From CAISKJ01 sp046351555 (lineage in GTDB: Bacteria > Myxococcota_A > Polyangia > Polyangiales > Ga0077539): a stretch of DNA of 64,000 nt. Location of the stretch: the NCBI GenBank assembly GCA_046351555.1, contig JAXLYI010000022.1, positions 1 through 64,000 of the forward strand, written 5' to 3'. The notes below the pieces were generated by a model. The model was given only the letters and a program-made list of their open reading frames with translations. It had not been told where the DNA came from and ran no database searches. Below are positions 15,855 to 23,633 of this stretch, one piece after another. A program made the position numbers and the translations under genes. Positions within the stretch are counted from its first letter, which is position 1. Each line of letters opens with the position of its first letter.

Positions 15855-16826
15855 ATGGGAATCCCTGCGCTCGATGACCCGGAGGTCGTGGCGACGGCCG
15901 TCCGTTGCGACCTCCCTCCCAAGCTCGCCCGGCTCCTCCTGCTCGTGACCCGGGCGATCGATGACAAGATGAAGCTCGCCGTCGGCGGGGGCGTCGCAGT
16001 CATCGACGCGGGCTACCAGCGGTTCACCAAGGACCTCGACGTGTTCGCGCGCCCCGTCAGCTGCAAACGGCTGGTTCGGCGGCTCGCCGCGGAGGGCCTG
16101 AAGGTCCACTGGATCACCGACGCCCACGCCATCGCGTGGCTCGACGAGGACAACCGGGAACTCCTCGAAGCGCGCGAGGCCCCCGAGGTGCGCGTCGACG
16201 TGCTGTCCACCATCACCGAGCCCGAGGCGAGCGCCATCCGCACGGCCGTCACGCCTCGCTCCCTCGGGGTGCCCATGAAGGTCTTCCGGCCCGACCACCT
16301 CGCGGCGATCAAGTTCCTCGCCGGGCGCCCGCAAGACCTGCTCGACTTCGACGAGCTCATCCGGCGCGGCGTCGACCTCGAGCGCGTCCGCTACCTCGTC
16401 GGCACCTACGACGAGTCGCAGGTCGCCGCGGTCACCGCCCGCGTCCGCAAGATGAAGAAGCTCTGGGGCCTCGCCGACCCGCGCGGCGTCTACCTCGCCC
16501 GCGACGAGTTCGAACGCCGCCTCGCCGCCGCGGCCGCCGCGATGTACACGCCGGCCGCTACGCCGCCGGCCGCACCAGCACGTTTCGAGGGTAGCGTTTC
16601 GCGCCGCTCGAAACCAGCAGCGGGCGAGGGCGTTGCCGCGAATCGGGCCCGCGCGGACGCGGGCGAAGGCGAGGGGTCGGGGAGCGATTCCGCTACCGGT
16701 TCCGCTACCGCGGAAGCGGACTTACCAGGGCCGCTGACGGGTGAGCTTTGGGCCTACGACTGGGTGGAGCGCACGCTCGCGCAGGCCGCGCAGGGCGGCG
16801 CGGTGCCGGACGTGGCCGACGTGTAG
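15855..16826 (+). CDS. Nucleotidyltransferase-fold protein (AbiEii/DUF6036-like) with a phage-derived C-terminal extension
   Basis: A 323-residue protein. Residues about 40-65 (LAVGGGVAVID, RFTKDLDVFA) carry the GG...D-x-D signature of the AbiEii/MNT-type nucleotidyltransferase fold. VRVDVLS at about 115 could give the third acidic residue. The helical part continues to about residue 235. From codon 244 the sequence is phage DNA: the attL core ends at 16584. On an unoccupied chromosome the frame would read CGT TCT TGA, ending at residue 244 as -PARS. The last 79 residues (Ser/Gly/Ala/Glu-rich) are therefore a product of prophage insertion. The substrate is unknown; the family includes antitoxins and sugar-nucleotide enzymes. 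Confidence 0.7.
   Translation: MGIPALDDPEVVATAVRCDLPPKLARLLLLVTRAIDDKMKLAVGGGVAVIDAGYQRFTKDLDVFARPVSCKRLVRRLAAEGLKVHWITDAHAIAWLDEDNRELLEAREAPEVRVDVLSTITEPEASAIRTAVTPRSLGVPMKVFRPDHLAAIKFLAGRPQDLLDFDELIRRGVDLERVRYLVGTYDESQVAAVTARVRKMKKLWGLADPRGVYLARDEFERRLAAAAAAMYTPAATPPAAPARFEGSVSRRSKPAAGEGVAANRARADAGEGEGSGSDSATGSATAEADLPGPLTGELWAYDWVERTLAQAAQGGAVPDVADV
16558..16596. other. attL attachment site with displaced 3' end of the RlmI-like gene
   Basis: The 15-bp core CCGCACCAGCACGTT (16570-16584) is identical at attR. On the - strand, 16584 down to 16558 reads Asn-Val-Leu-Val-Arg-Pro-Ala-Ala-stop. This is the same length and register as the end of the methyltransferase at attR (Asn-Val-Leu-Val-Arg-Val-Ala-Leu-stop), so it is the displaced original terminus. 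GGGTAGCG at 16589-16596 is the phage half of an inverted repeat whose other half, CGCTACCC, lies at 53413-53420. Confidence 0.82.
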
Positions 16827-16881
16827 CGACGGGGTCTGCCGGACCGTGTCACGCCGCGCGGGCAGTGCGCTTTTCGCTACA
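16690..16881. promoter_or_regulatory. Putative arm-type integrase/excisionase binding sites at the left phage end
   Basis: CCGCTACCG occurs at 16690-16698 and 16702-16710, and again at the right end (53356-53364). TGTAGCGA (16822-16829) and TCGCTACA (16874-16881) form an inverted pair with the same CGCTAC core. CGCTAC also flanks the crossover core. The cluster near both ends is typical of tyrosine-integrase arm sites. The 138 bases at 16827-16964 hold only these sites and no gene. Confidence 0.45.
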
Positions 16882-16964
16882 TCGGATGAGGGAGAGGAGC
16901 GCGCACCAGGACGGGGCGCGGGGCGGCCTGGAGGCCCTGCAGGAGGCAGGGGGCCGCGGGCGGG

Positions 16965-17852
16965 TCAGGTCGACTGGGAGGTCGCGACCAGGCGCGCGTG
17001 GACGGCCGCGCGGTCGGCGCCGAGGCCATCGTCGAGGAACGCGAGCGCCGCGTCGCCCTCGCCGGTGAGCGCGGCCGCGGCGCGCCCGCCCTCGCGCTTC
17101 TGGGCGTCGCGCAGGGCGCTGTACTCGTCCTGCCTGTGCCGGCCGCCGTCGTCATCGATGGCGGCGGCCAGGCGCATGAACTCGCCGACGCGCCGCCGCT
17201 CCTCGAGCGCGCCCAGCTCGGCCGCGTAGGCGTTGACGTGGCGGGCCGCGCGGGACGTGCCCGCGCTCCACGAGATGCAGGCCATCGACCACTGCCAGAG
17301 CGTCACCGGCTTCCGGTCGGCGGGCCACGCGATGCGCGGGTCGAGCTTCCGCTGGATCTGCCGCATGTGGCGGAGGAGGTTCGCGATCCCCACCGCGCAC
17401 TGGTCTTCGACGGCGCCGTACCAGGCGCCGCCGGTCACCGCGGGCCGGCCGAGGATCTTCACCACCTCCTCGCTGTCGGCGAGCTGCACCCAGGGGCAGT
17501 CGGGGTCGGTCGCCACCGGGGTCGGGCAGTGGCCCCCTTCGACCCCGAACCACCCCAGCTCGTGGAGGTCGTCGCTCCCGATCGCCCCGTAGCCCTTCGT
17601 GGGGTCGCCCTTCACGAACGGCCGCCGCCCCTTCCGCAGGGCCTCCGCGCGCTCGCGCTCGTCCCCCACCTTCCACCCGGTGGTGTTGTACGGGTCGCCG
17701 TTGAGCGCGAAGCCCAGCGCGGCCGCGACGGGCACCGAGGGCATGCAGACCGCGAGGGCCGCGCGCGTGTGCCGCGCGACCTCCCCGCGGGCGATCGTGC
17801 GGAGCTTGGTGCGCTTCGAGCGCACCCACGCCGCGGGGTCGTCCGCGCCCAT
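16965..17852 (-). CDS. Phage protein at the lysis end, endolysin candidate
   Basis: A 295-residue protein, the last gene of the late operon and next to attL. I do not recognise the family with certainty. The centre (about 40-105) has a short hydrophobic helix, ALNGDPYNTTGWKVGDE and GYGAIGSDDLHELGWFG. This pattern could fit a lysozyme or transglycosylase-like catalytic region with Glu and Asp residues. The rest is helical and charged, with no signal peptide. Its position after fibres and small membrane proteins is where phages place the endolysin. Its ATG shares one base with the stop of the membrane protein upstream (TGATG). Confidence 0.4.
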   Translation of the reverse strand: MGADDPAAWVRSKRTKLRTIARGEVARHTRAALAVCMPSVPVAAALGFALNGDPYNTTGWKVGDERERAEALRKGRRPFVKGDPTKGYGAIGSDDLHELGWFGVEGGHCPTPVATDPDCPWVQLADSEEVVKILGRPAVTGGAWYGAVEDQCAVGIANLLRHMRQIQRKLDPRIAWPADRKPVTLWQWSMACISWSAGTSRAARHVNAYAAELGALEERRRVGEFMRLAAAIDDDGGRHRQDEYSALRDAQKREGGRAAAALTGEGDAALAFLDDGLGADRAAVHARLVATSQST

Positions 17853-18355
17853 CAGCGGCCGTCCTGCTCGGCCGAGGGCGCGGCCGCCGGCGTCGCTGCC
17901 GTTGGCGGGACGGCCGCCGGGGGGCTCGGGGCCGGGGGCGAGCTCGGGGCGGGCGGCGCGCTCGAGCTGGGCGCGGGGGCGGCCGACGCGGGGGCCACGC
18001 CGGTCACCCAGGAGGGCGCCTCGTCCTGGCAGAGCCCCAGGTCGCGCGCGCCGCGGTGGAGGGACGGCCAGGCCACCACGGCGGTCGTGCGGACGCCGGC
18101 GAGGGTGTTGGCGCCGGTGGCGCCCGAGCAGCCCAGGGCGCCGAGGGCGAGGAGCGCGGCGAGGCAGAGCGCGCCGTGCGTGCCCGGGGGCACCGTGGGC
18201 CGGCCGGCGTGGGTGGACTCGTCGGGCGGGCGGGCCGCCCGCATGGGGCGCGTGGGCTCGCGCGAGGAGGGGGGCGCGGCGCGGGTGCGGGCGCGCGAGA
18301 CGGCGACGGCGATCGCGGCGACGATGGCGAGGATGGCGAGGATGGCGAGCAGCAT
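17852..18355 (-). CDS. Small phage membrane protein with internal lipobox, spanin-like
   Basis: A 167-residue protein. The start chosen gives MLLAILAILAIVAAIAVAVS, an N-terminal transmembrane segment (2-20). A Pro/Arg-rich stretch follows, then a second hydrophobic run ending in LALGALGC (Cys76), which reads as a lipobox. The C-terminus is Pro/Ala/Ser-rich (about 125-167). A membrane protein carrying an embedded lipoprotein signal beside the lysis genes recalls spanin pairs. Either one polypeptide or an internal start (Met38) could apply. Function is inferred from layout only. Confidence 0.45.
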   Translation of the reverse strand: MLLAILAILAIVAAIAVAVSRARTRAAPPSSREPTRPMRAARPPDESTHAGRPTVPPGTHGALCLAALLALGALGCSGATGANTLAGVRTTAVVAWPSLHRGARDLGLCQDEAPSWVTGVAPASAAPAPSSSAPPAPSSPPAPSPPAAVPPTAATPAAAPSAEQDGR

Positions 18356-18378
18356 GGGTGTCTCCGGTCGGTGAGGGG

Positions 18379-18630
18379 TCAGGGGGCGGGGGGAGGCGCC
18401 GCGGGCGGCGCGGGAGGGGGCGGGGTCACGCGCGCGGCCAGCCGCTCCCCCAGCGCGCGGAGCACGGGGTCGCCGAGGCGCAGGAGCGCGCCGACCGCGA
18501 GGGCCGACAGCGCGCCACCGAGCCACGGCGGGAGCGAGGCGAGCGAGCGGAAGAGCGCGCCGCCGATCCCGCCGGAGGTCACCTCGGCGAAGAGCAGCGC
18601 GCCCGGCCCGAGAGGGGCGGTGTGGTTCAT
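18379..18630 (-). CDS. Small hydrophobic phage protein, holin candidate
   Basis: An 83-residue protein starting MNHTAPLGPGALLF. Residues 15-55 are glycine- and alanine-rich and hydrophobic (GGIGGALF, WLGGALSALAVGALL), enough for one or two membrane helices. The C-terminus is Pro/Ala-rich. Length, hydrophobicity and place between tail fibres and the lysis end suggest a holin or related membrane protein, but no family motif is visible. The 149 bases upstream (18631-18779) hold no gene, only GC-rich sequence with short repeats such as GCCGTTGCAGT (twice). Confidence 0.4.
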   Translation of the reverse strand: MNHTAPLGPGALLFAEVTSGGIGGALFRSLASLPPWLGGALSALAVGALLRLGDPVLRALGERLAARVTPPPPAPPAAPPPAP

Positions 18631-18779
18631 GTGAGGGTCTCCGTGGTTGGGGTCGAAGGCGCGGACGTCGACGTCGACGGCGCTCCGGAGGCGGGCCGTT
18701 GCAGTTGGCGACGCGCGCGCGGAAGGCGCTGCGGCGCAGGGCGTTGCGGCGCGCGAGGGGCGCGCCGTTGCAGTCGTCG

Positions 18780-19583
18780 TCAGCGCACGCCGAGGGCGCG
18801 CGCGTGCGCGTCGATCTGGGCGAAGTCCGCGTCGGCGAGGTTGCGGTTGTAGATCGCGAGCACCGCGAGCCGGAACGCCGCGCGCTCGCCGCCGTAGATC
18901 GAGCGGCCGACGTGCAGCGCGGCGGCGCCCGTCGCGAGCGTCACGGCGTCGCTCGCGACGGGGACGCCGTCGGCCCCCAGCCGGCGCGTGGTGCCGTCGT
19001 AGTGGTGCGCCAGCACCACGCCGCGGCGGTGCCGCGGGGCGTCGGCCGTCGCGCTCAGCAGCTCCGACTGGTAGTCGAGGCAGGCCCACACGGCCGGGGT
19101 GAGCCCGAGCCCGCGGCCCTCCGCGGGTCCGCCCGACCCGTACTGCACCACGTGGCTGAAGCTTCCGTTGTGGTTGGCGCGGGAGAGGATGGCGACCATC
19201 GTGCCCGCGGCGGCGCCGCTCGGCAGCCCGGCGGGCGAGCTCAGGCTGAGCTCGTCGTCCGAGCCGTCGAACTCCACGCACGGGCCGCCGCCGACGAACC
19301 CCGTCGCGCGGTAGGTGGGGCGCGCGCTGCCCGAGCCGGTGAGCGAGCCCGGGGTGCCAGACGCCGGCGCCCACGTGCCGACGGGGTCGCCGTCGGCGAG
19401 GGCGAGCGACGACGCGCGCCACAGCGCCACCAGGCCCGACGAGGGCATCCCGGGGTCGCCGGCGACGCCCAGGGCGGTCACCAGGTCGGCGGAGGCCTCC
19501 GCATCGGCGGCGAAGGCATCGGCGATGTCAGCCGCGGAGAGGGCGCCGCCTTCGAGCGACACGCCGTTGACGCTGATCCCCAT
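18780..19583 (-). CDS. Phage tail-fibre protein with LamG/concanavalin A-like domain
   Basis: A 267-residue protein. The N-terminus (1-45) is a short helical lead (ALSAADIADAFAADAEASADL). Residues about 50-267 look like a concanavalin A-like jelly roll: GLVALWRASSLALADGDPVGTW, CVEFDGSDDELSL, SGAAAGTMVAILSR, and the end LAVLAIYNRNLADADFAQID, a common LamG signature. Such domains bind sugars, so this is a probable receptor-binding or host-recognition protein. Its start is 2 bases from the stop of the next gene upstream. Confidence 0.65.
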   Translation of the reverse strand: MGISVNGVSLEGGALSAADIADAFAADAEASADLVTALGVAGDPGMPSSGLVALWRASSLALADGDPVGTWAPASGTPGSLTGSGSARPTYRATGFVGGGPCVEFDGSDDELSLSSPAGLPSGAAAGTMVAILSRANHNGSFSHVVQYGSGGPAEGRGLGLTPAVWACLDYQSELLSATADAPRHRRGVVLAHHYDGTTRRLGADGVPVASDAVTLATGAAALHVGRSIYGGERAAFRLAVLAIYNRNLADADFAQIDAHARALGVR

Positions 19584-19584
19584 G

Positions 19585-19908
19585 TCAGCCGCCCCCTTCG
19601 ATGTGCAGCGACGTGCCGCTCGAGCTGGTGAGGGTGAGCCGCAGCGTGGTGAGCGGCTCGGTGCCGGTGATGACCAGCGATTCGCCGGCCGCGAGGGGGA
19701 CGCCCGCGGGCAGCGACTCCGCGGGGCCGAAGAGCGCGCCGAGGGGCGAGCGCTTCAACGTCGCGGCGGTCATCGGGTTGGCGCCGGTGTTCTTCACGAC
19801 GATCGACCAGGAGCGGGCGCCGTTGAGCTCGAGGTCGACCTCCCGCGGCACGCCGGCGGCGAGGGCCACGGAGGGCAAATAGATGCGGGCAGTGAGGGCG
19901 GCGGGCAT
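19585..19908 (-). CDS. Small beta-rich phage tail-region protein
   Basis: A 107-residue protein with start MPAALTARIYLPSVALAAG. The sequence alternates hydrophobic and polar residues in beta strands (REVDLELN, SWSIVVKNTG, AGESLVITG, TLRLTLTSSSGTSLHIE), suggesting a single beta sandwich. No family is recognised. It lies between fibre genes and probably is a fibre accessory or decoration protein. Upstream, at 19909-20004, is the divergent start region of the Cys-rich moron. Confidence 0.4.
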   Translation of the reverse strand: MPAALTARIYLPSVALAAGVPREVDLELNGARSWSIVVKNTGANPMTAATLKRSPLGALFGPAESLPAGVPLAAGESLVITGTEPLTTLRLTLTSSSGTSLHIEGGG

Positions 19909-20004
19909 GGGGTCTCCGTGATGCGCTGGAGCAACCGGCGTTGTGCCGGCGCATCGTCGCGCGTTGGTGGGCGGCGCCGCGCGGGCTGCGGTAGGCTCCC
20001 GCGC

Positions 20005-20829
20005 ATGAAGAGGTTGCTGTTCGCGATTGGGGTGATGGCGTTGGCGTGCGGCGCGGAGCCGCAATCCGCGCCGTCCGACTCGGCGCCTGACCAGGCGCCT
20101 TGCGGTGGCGCCTGCGGCGTCGGCACCGTGTGTGAGTCGGGCCGCTGCGTCGCCGTGGTCGGCGTCGATGCCGCGTCAGACGCGCCAGCGGACGCCGCCG
20201 CGCCGGACGTTACGACGCTCGATGCCCCGACCGTCGACCACGCGGACGCGGCGACGGACGCGGACGTCGGCTGCGGCGACACCGAGAGCGACCCGCAGAA
20301 CTGTGGCGCCTGCGGCATGCGGTGCTCCTTTCCGGGGGCGACCGCCACGTGCGTGCGCGGGTTCTGCGGCGTGGGCTCGTGCCGCGCGGGCTTCGGCGAC
20401 TGCGACGGCGTCAACGCGAACGGCTGCGAGGCCGATCTGAACGAGAACCGCAACTGCGGCGTCTGCGGAAACCTGTGCCCGCCGGGCGCGCGGTGCGTCG
20501 GCGGCGTGTGCGAGGGGGCGCCCTGCCCGAGCGGATGGCGCTGGTGCTTCGACGGGTGCACCGACCTCACGATAGGCGCGGGCTACCCGCTGCGGAACTG
20601 CGGCGCCTGCGGCGTCAACTGCGCGCGCGGGCTGGCCTGCGTGGCGGGGCAGTGCACCAACCCGTGCCCCGCCGGCCGGAGCTACTGCGACACGAACATC
20701 AGCCTCGCGATTTCGTGCGTCGACGTTCGCTTCGGCCGGCGCACGGACGCCGGCACGGAGCACTGCGGCGAGTGCGGCCACACCTGCGCTGCGCCGCTCG
20801 CGTGCGGCTCGGGCCGCTGCGCCCCGTAG
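20005..20829 (+). CDS. Cys-rich repeat lipoprotein carried as a moron in the tail-fibre module
   Basis: A 274-residue lipoprotein on the strand opposite to all surrounding late genes. The signal MKRLLFAIGVMALAC gives lipobox Cys15. An Asp/Ala/Val linker (about 55-95) follows, then about four copies of an N-C-G-x-C-G-x-x-C repeat (QNCGACGMRC, RNCGVCGNLC, RNCGACGVNC, EHCGECGHTC). This is the same repeat family as the giant host protein at 55963-60885. It is flanked by intergenic DNA on its 5' side and ends base-to-base with the convergent fibre gene. It was probably taken from a myxobacterial host and may alter the lysogen's surface; that role is inferred. Confidence 0.75.
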   Translation: MKRLLFAIGVMALACGAEPQSAPSDSAPDQAPCGGACGVGTVCESGRCVAVVGVDAASDAPADAAAPDVTTLDAPTVDHADAATDADVGCGDTESDPQNCGACGMRCSFPGATATCVRGFCGVGSCRAGFGDCDGVNANGCEADLNENRNCGVCGNLCPPGARCVGGVCEGAPCPSGWRWCFDGCTDLTIGAGYPLRNCGACGVNCARGLACVAGQCTNPCPAGRSYCDTNISLAISCVDVRFGRRTDAGTEHCGECGHTCAAPLACGSGRCAP

Positions 20830-21795
20830 CTACTCCACCCACCCCATGCAGTCGATCGCGTGCGAGGCCGTGGCGTCCACGAGGTCGACGGAGAAGCCGA
20901 TCGCCTGGCTCGCGGTCGTCACCAGCTCCGCGTCGCCCTGGGCGGTGGCGTTCGTCGCGGCAGACGTCATGGCCCTGACCGCCACCGCGATCGTGGTGTC
21001 GGCGCCCGTGTAGAGGCGCAGCTCCGCGGAGGCGTCGGCCGCGGGCGTCGACGGCCCCATGGTGATCGTGCCGCGGACGAGCGCGACGCGCGAATGGGGG
21101 GGCACCCTCGACGCGAGCGAGAGCGCCGTGAGCGACGCGCTGCCGGTGGCGTCCCTCGCGCGGAGGCCGCCCGACGCGAGCGAGCCGTACGCGCCGGAGA
21201 CGGCGGAGCGCTGGTAGAGCACGCGGCCGCGCGTGGCGTAGACGGGGAGGGGCTTGCCGCTGTTGTCGGTGCGGAAGCACCCGAGATACCGGTAGTTGGC
21301 CGAAGCCCCCCTCTTCCACTGGCGCAGCACGGTCGGCGCGCCGCTGTCGGTGGGCGGCGTCGTCGTGATCTGCCATTGCAGCGTGGTGGTGCCGTTCGAG
21401 TAGACGTAGACGTAGTACCAGGTGTCGCTGGTAAGCGACCCGGGCGCGCCCTCCACGTGGCTGATCCCGAGCGTCGTCTCCGCGGGCTCGAGGAAGGCCC
21501 TCCACACGTCCACGCTGTTGCCGCTGCGGGTCTCCGCGGCGCGCAGGCAGACCGCGTCGATGGGCCCGACCTTGATGCTCGGGGAGCCCGCGGTGCCGCC
21601 CGCCTCGAGGCGGCCGCTCCACACGAGCTGGCCCCACACGGCCGAGCGGAGGAAGGCCGAGCGGGAGAAGGCCTTGTCGAGGACGGCCCCGAGGGGCGCG
21701 TCGCCCGTCTCCATGCCGCCGACCTGCCCGGGCGCGGCCCGGTACACGGTCTCTTCCACGAACTCGGGGGCCACGGTGATTGCGGTTCCGGCCAT
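20830..21795 (-). CDS. Phage tail-fibre/baseplate-distal protein
   Basis: A 321-residue protein with start MAGTAITVAPEFVEETVYR. Residues 1-50 appear globular; 55-180 are beta-rich with aromatic-rich strands (TWYYVYVYSNGTTTLQWQI, ANYRYLGCFRTD). The C-terminal part (190-321) is a regular beta domain (RVALVRGTITMGPS, AELRLYTGADTTIAVAV). No named domain is seen. Its place just downstream of the gp48-like gene corresponds to the tail-fibre gene of Mu-like phages. Together with the LamG gene it likely determines host range. Confidence 0.5.
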   Translation of the reverse strand: MAGTAITVAPEFVEETVYRAAPGQVGGMETGDAPLGAVLDKAFSRSAFLRSAVWGQLVWSGRLEAGGTAGSPSIKVGPIDAVCLRAAETRSGNSVDVWRAFLEPAETTLGISHVEGAPGSLTSDTWYYVYVYSNGTTTLQWQITTTPPTDSGAPTVLRQWKRGASANYRYLGCFRTDNSGKPLPVYATRGRVLYQRSAVSGAYGSLASGGLRARDATGSASLTALSLASRVPPHSRVALVRGTITMGPSTPAADASAELRLYTGADTTIAVAVRAMTSAATNATAQGDAELVTTASQAIGFSVDLVDATASHAIDCMGWVE

Positions 21796-21807
21796 TCGTC
21801 AGTCCTT

Positions 21808-22527
21808 TCAGAGCAGGTAGTCCCAGCACCAGTCGCCGGAGTCCCAGCGCATGGCGTCGGAGTCCCACGTAGGCGCGGCGATCTCCGTCACCGGCCCGCC
21901 GTCCCACGTGGTGGTGGGCGCGTCCCAGGCGTGCCCGTCGTCCCAGAGCCAGGCGCCCCGCGCGATGATCGCGCTCGTGACGCGGTCGCGGGCGCTCTTC
22001 CACGGCGCGATGGCGGCCCGCAGCGCGCGCCGCGCGTCGTCCTCGGCCATGGCCTCGATCGGCGCCGCGACGCGGCCCTCCCACACGAAGCCGCCGTCCC
22101 ACGGCAGCCCGGCGTCCCACGTGGCGAGGCCCGAGAACACCACGGTGAAGCGCGCCCACCACTCGGGCCTCGGGCCGCGGGGAAGCTCGCGCTGCGTGTA
22201 GAGCGTCGCCGCCCCGAGCGCGGCCAGGCCGATCGCGCCCCGCACGCCGCGGTTGGTGCAGGCCCACGACCAGGTCTCCCAGGCGGCCGACAGGCGCGCC
22301 CGGTAGCCGTCGATCGCCTCGCCCGGCACGCGGGTGATGACGCGGCTCGCGCCGATCGCCGGGAGCGCGTCGTCCTGGGCGTCGGCCGGCCCGCGCAGGA
22401 GCCCGGCGTCCTGCACGGCCTCGCCGGCGGGGTCGAGGGCGCCCGCGAACGTCGCCGCCCAGCGCCGGCCCCACGGGCCCGCGAGCGGCCCGACGAGCAG
22501 CGCGCCGAGGTACTCGCCGAAGCTCAC
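21808..22527 (-). CDS. Phage baseplate wedge/tail protein, Mu gp48-like, with Trp-Asp repeat tail
   Basis: A 239-residue protein starting at a GTG overlapping the baseplate J stop (GTGA). The N-terminal part (EYLGALLVGPLAGPWGRRW, then SRVITRVPGEAIDGYRARLSAAWETW) fits the Mu gp48/P2 gpI group by position after baseplate J. The last 90 residues are unusual: W-D pairs recur (LATWDAGLPWDGGFVWEG; LWDDGHAWDAPTTTWDGG; TWDSDAMRWDSGDW) up to the stop. That tail may form the docking surface for the fibres encoded next. The family assignment rests largely on gene order. Confidence 0.6.
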   Translation of the reverse strand: MSFGEYLGALLVGPLAGPWGRRWAATFAGALDPAGEAVQDAGLLRGPADAQDDALPAIGASRVITRVPGEAIDGYRARLSAAWETWSWACTNRGVRGAIGLAALGAATLYTQRELPRGPRPEWWARFTVVFSGLATWDAGLPWDGGFVWEGRVAAPIEAMAEDDARRALRAAIAPWKSARDRVTSAIIARGAWLWDDGHAWDAPTTTWDGGPVTEIAAPTWDSDAMRWDSGDWCWDYLL

Positions 22528-23633
22528 GGGGCCTCCAGCGTGATCGACCATGTGAGCGTGGCGATCGCCGAGGGGTTGACCGCGGTGTCGCCGGCGGGCG
22601 ACGAGAGGTCCACGTCGACCACGTCGCGCGCCGCGTAGCAGGCGCTGTAGAGCGCGCCGAGGTCGACGTCGTCCCCGATGCCCAGCGAGGTCTGGAACGC
22701 CGTGAGCGCGGCCGTGATGCGCGAGAGGTTGGCGTCGGAGGTGTCGCGCGTCTTCACGGTGCCGACGATCGACACGGGCGCCGCCGTCGCCGCCACCACC
22801 GACGCGACGTCCGTCAGGGGCTTGAGGGGCGCGAGCCAGGCCGCGACCAGGGACACCTCGGTGGGCGACGCGGGGCCGGAGCTGGTGGCCAGGTAGAGCG
22901 TCAGCGTGCCGTCGCCCGGGCCCGCCACGACGGCCGCGCGGGTCACGCCCGGGGCCGACGGGCAGGACGTCGCGATGTAGCGGTACGCCGCCTCCGTCGC
23001 GCCGCGGCCGAGGGTGGCCCACCGCGCGACGCAGCGGGCGCGGAGGTCCGCGTCGGTCTCCACGTCGCGGCCGTCCGCCGTCCGCCAGCTCGAGCCCGCG
23101 CCGTAGTTGGGCGAGGTCACCGCGACGCCGGGGAGCGCGGGGCTCACCAGCACGTTCAGCGTGGGCTGGTTGTAGGCCGCGCCGGCGCCCTCGGCGCGCA
23201 CCGGGACGTCCACGTACGAGCCCGCGGGCACCGTGACCGAGGTCGCGTTGGTGCTGCGGTAGTAGCGGGTGCCGTCGCTCACCACGAGCGCGGCCGCCGC
23301 GATCGTGTAGGGGCCCGCGCCGGGCGCGGCGGTGAGGCGCACGTAGCCGGCCGTGAAGGTCGCCGGCGCGCGGTCGACGGCGAAGTGCGAGCGCGCCAGA
23401 TCGGTGAGCCAGTCGCCCTCGGCGTAGACGAGCAGCGCGCCGCGGGCGACGGCCGCCGCGAGCGCCCACGCCTGCGTGACGCCCTCGGCCGCGAGCTCCA
23501 CGAGCGTGCGGGCGGCGCCGCCCTCGCGCCACGACGTCACGGGGAAGCCGGCGGCGCCGAGGGCGGACAGCATCGCGTCGCGGGCCTGGGCCGGCGTGCG
23601 CGGGGCGAGGAGGGAGGCGAGCGTGTAGGGCAT
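22524..23633 (-). CDS. Phage baseplate J-like protein
   Basis: A 369-residue protein of the baseplate J/Mu gp47 family. It shows the expected early helices (ARDAMLSALGAAGFPVTSW), a beta region (GYVRLTAAPGAGPYTI), the motif region GADADLRARCVARW-like TDADLRARCVARWATLGRGATEAAYRY, and C-terminal TPVSIVGTVKTRD and DLSSPAGDTAVNPSAIATL. It builds the baseplate wedge of contractile-tail particles. Its start lies one base from the gp46-like stop and its stop overlaps the gp48-like start, so these wedge proteins are translationally coupled. Confidence 0.85.
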   Translation of the reverse strand: MPYTLASLLAPRTPAQARDAMLSALGAAGFPVTSWREGGAARTLVELAAEGVTQAWALAAAVARGALLVYAEGDWLTDLARSHFAVDRAPATFTAGYVRLTAAPGAGPYTIAAAALVVSDGTRYYRSTNATSVTVPAGSYVDVPVRAEGAGAAYNQPTLNVLVSPALPGVAVTSPNYGAGSSWRTADGRDVETDADLRARCVARWATLGRGATEAAYRYIATSCPSAPGVTRAAVVAGPGDGTLTLYLATSSGPASPTEVSLVAAWLAPLKPLTDVASVVAATAAPVSIVGTVKTRDTSDANLSRITAALTAFQTSLGIGDDVDLGALYSACYAARDVVDVDLSSPAGDTAVNPSAIATLTWSITLEAP

